Assembly (NCBI GenBank): GCA_019843655.1
Contig: JACDQD010000105.1
Coordinates: forward strand, 2,976,001-3,040,000
DNA: 64,000 bases
DNA from: Lethocerus indicus
Taxonomy: Eukaryota > Arthropoda > Insecta > Hemiptera > Belostomatidae
Direction: 5' to 3'
A program made the position numbers and the translations under genes. Positions 62,021 through 64,000 of the stretch are shown one piece after another (within the stretch, counting starts at the first letter, position 1; each line of letters starts with the position of its first letter). The notes beneath the pieces were generated by a model that was not told the origin of the DNA, made no database searches, and saw only the letters and a list, made by a program, of their open reading frames with translations.

Positions 62021-64000
62021 AATATGTACAACGCCACTTGCTGGTGAATTCCACAATTACTTAGTTGTCAACCCCAATAGTTAAATATTCTTTTCATCCC
62101 CAATTCTTGTTAATAATTTCCGATGAATAAATTTCAAAACACCAATTCTGTCTTTTACAGTGCTTGATCATTGACTGTAATATTACCCTTAATATCTTCA
62201 GTAGTTTTGAGAGCTTGGTTACAGATGGGGCGATTGAATAATGTTTTTTTTCTTTTTTTCAATTCGACTACAGGAGCTTTGAGAGCCGAATATTAGGATC
62301 ACAAATCGTCTTATATATCTGGAATATTGCGAAACTGTTTGTACAGCGGGGCAAATATTTAAATCGGCGAGTTATAACAACAAGTTGGGGACGGGAAAGA
62401 TGAAAATTGTATTGAACTTGAGCCCGGTTTTGCGGTCGGATCTCTCCTTCTCCGTCAGGTATTTATAACGGTCCAGTGGTGGCATCCAGGATACGTTTCA
62501 AACCAAATCATATTGTCGATATGTCTTTATTGTACGGTACAGAATGCACCGTTTCTCTACTGAGAGAAAAAATCCTCCACCGGGAAATCACTTATCGAAA
62601 GCGTCCGCTCACTTACACAGGCCCGCCGTTATCTTTCTTTTCGAACAAATTCGACAGTTATCACTGTATTTACCACTCATCGAATCGTGTTCGCATTCGT
62701 GTCGTCCTCCGACCGACTGGAACGGCGGAGACAGGACGTTGGAAACGACCGCTTTCCGCTTTAGATTGCGATCGCGCTTCATAAACAAGCGCAAACGAAG
62801 TCCGCTAACAAAAAGAAAATAATACGGTTTCCGTTTCGCGTAAAAAGAGGTTGCTGGGGGGCGGGGGCGGGGAGGAATTAGCCTGTAAACGTTTTGGGCG
62901 TTCACCCGTGTAACATTACGTATTGGAATCGGTTGTAAAGAAATCCGGGGTGAACGTCCGATGGGTGATTAGAAATTGTGTAAGATAAGGTAATTAAAAT
63001 CTCGTCTTAAGAGCTAAATCTGTGGTCCCTAATTTCATTTCTTAATCGCCCCAATATTTTTCTCCCGAAAGCTGAATAGACTCGAAGGAGTATTAATTGT
63101 AACTGCGTTTCAGAAGTTTCGCTGAAGATACACGTGATTTTGAGGAATTTCTCCTGAAGACTTGTGCTGTAAAGCTCAAAAAACTCGTAATAATAATATG
63201 GTACCTAGCTGTGGACGCCGTTTTATCTGTTAGCAATTTTCATTTACCACTTTAATACTACATAAACTTTAGTAATTTACTAAAATTATATGAATACATG
63301 GGATGAAAATATGCTGCGTTGTAATTTAAGATGTTAAGAAGATTCCTGCCTGCATTCTTACTGCAGGAGCACTGTGGGGATAGCTAGAATATATTTAAGG
63401 ATGTCTTTTTTTCTACACGCATCGACTTAACCTATTTTTAAATATTTATCCTTGAAAATATAAAGGAATCCGCGATAACTTCAATCTGTGTTAATTATGA
63501 ATCGGATGAATAACGCCCCGTTCGTCTTTCTGAAACTTTCACCTCCAACTGTGCTTTCTATAAATATCCGGCGGGGTGGTAGACCCCTCCGGGAGGGCTT
63601 TTTTATGGTCTCCGGCGATGTCCGGAAGGCGTTGACGGGTCTTTGAAATTCGCCGACCGAGACGTTCGTCCCCGAACGACGTTTTACGGGCCACGCTGTA
63701 CGGGATTTGGCCGCGGGCCATACTCCAGCTTACCGTCTTATCCCGTCCCCAAGGGATAATCGATTTAACGCCGGGTATAGGAGATGATGAAATTTTTTTT
63801 TAAACGACGTGGCCGAGAGTTGGAAACTCATCGGCGAAGTCGCGTACGTGAAACGCTAAGAATAAAAACGCGATCCCCGCAAATTTAACCCTGTCCGGTC
63901 CCGCCCCGGGAAACTTTAAAGCCGCGCGCTTCGCGAAACTTCGAGGAATTACTGCCGTCCTAATCATTTTTTCAACCCCCCCCCCTCCCACCCACTGCTT
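62021..64000. other. Non-coding stretch, nothing recognised
   Basis: Contains a G-rich quadruplex-like tract at 62856-62875 and a C10 run at 63976-63985. Frames of about 100 codons at 62476-62905 are open on both strands without domains. Confidence 0.45.
62856..62875 (+). other. Potential G-quadruplex tract
   Basis: G6, C, G5, C, G4, A, GG on the plus strand: three strong runs plus a weak fourth. Confidence 0.45.

Noticed and set aside
63581..63610. CCCTCCGGGAGGG followed by a T-run, like an intrinsic terminator
   Set aside because: The usable stem is only four to five pairs with the loop, and the context is eukaryotic with no gene upstream.

Overview
The window looks like non-coding DNA from an invertebrate animal nucleus, probably an arthropod, although the phylum is inferred. 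It leans AT-rich, CpG is not obviously depleted, and microsatellites and long poly-C/poly-G tracts are frequent. Fossils of mariner-type DNA transposons are scattered through it. I see no bacterial operon structure, no ribosome binding sites and no convincing host protein-coding exon. The longest open frames run to about 185 codons, carry no motif I recognise, and overlap equally open frames in other phases, as chance frames do. I found no rRNA, tRNA, CRISPR array or well-supported conserved small RNA. The window is best read as intergenic or deep intronic sequence populated by repeats.

The recognisable content is mobile-element debris. (1) A mariner family with an inverted-repeat end of the GGGTGTCCCAAAATTAACG type left three traces: a 24-bp head-to-head end palindrome at 2412-2465, a subterminal fragment at 2761-2817, and an internally deleted, frameshifted transposase copy on the minus strand at about 43220-43908. 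(2) A second mariner-like family with ends of the TTAGGTGTACACAAAAG type gives a complete 202-bp miniature element with TA target duplication at 16691-16892 and a truncated sister at 58251-58350. Both sisters carry the same internal deletion junction. (3) A mariner helix-turn-helix fragment lies at 61779-62020.

The most unusual component is a foldback repeat family with copies at 6777-7190, 17806-18180, 24481-24555, 54128-54250 and 56885-56985, and weaker traces elsewhere. Several copies carry the order CTGAAGA, a GGC/GCC hairpin, GAAA and a CCGG palindrome, often as inverted pairs. A separate sequence at 46953-46986 has CTGATGA, a five-pair hairpin and GAAACGTC. This order resembles the type I hammerhead ribozymes of Penelope-like retroelements. 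Every copy has one or two extra bases before stem II, so activity is uncertain.

Other structure includes a 116-bp near-identical inverted duplication (41722-41837 and 56784-56899), and a diverged four-copy repeat (49744-50010, 55165-55265, 55870-55982, 61010-61097) whose pairwise similarity looks partly frame-preserving. There are also twelve poly-C or poly-G runs of ten or more bases, several G-quadruplex-like tracts and several perfect short hairpins. Remaining stretches hold nothing I can name.
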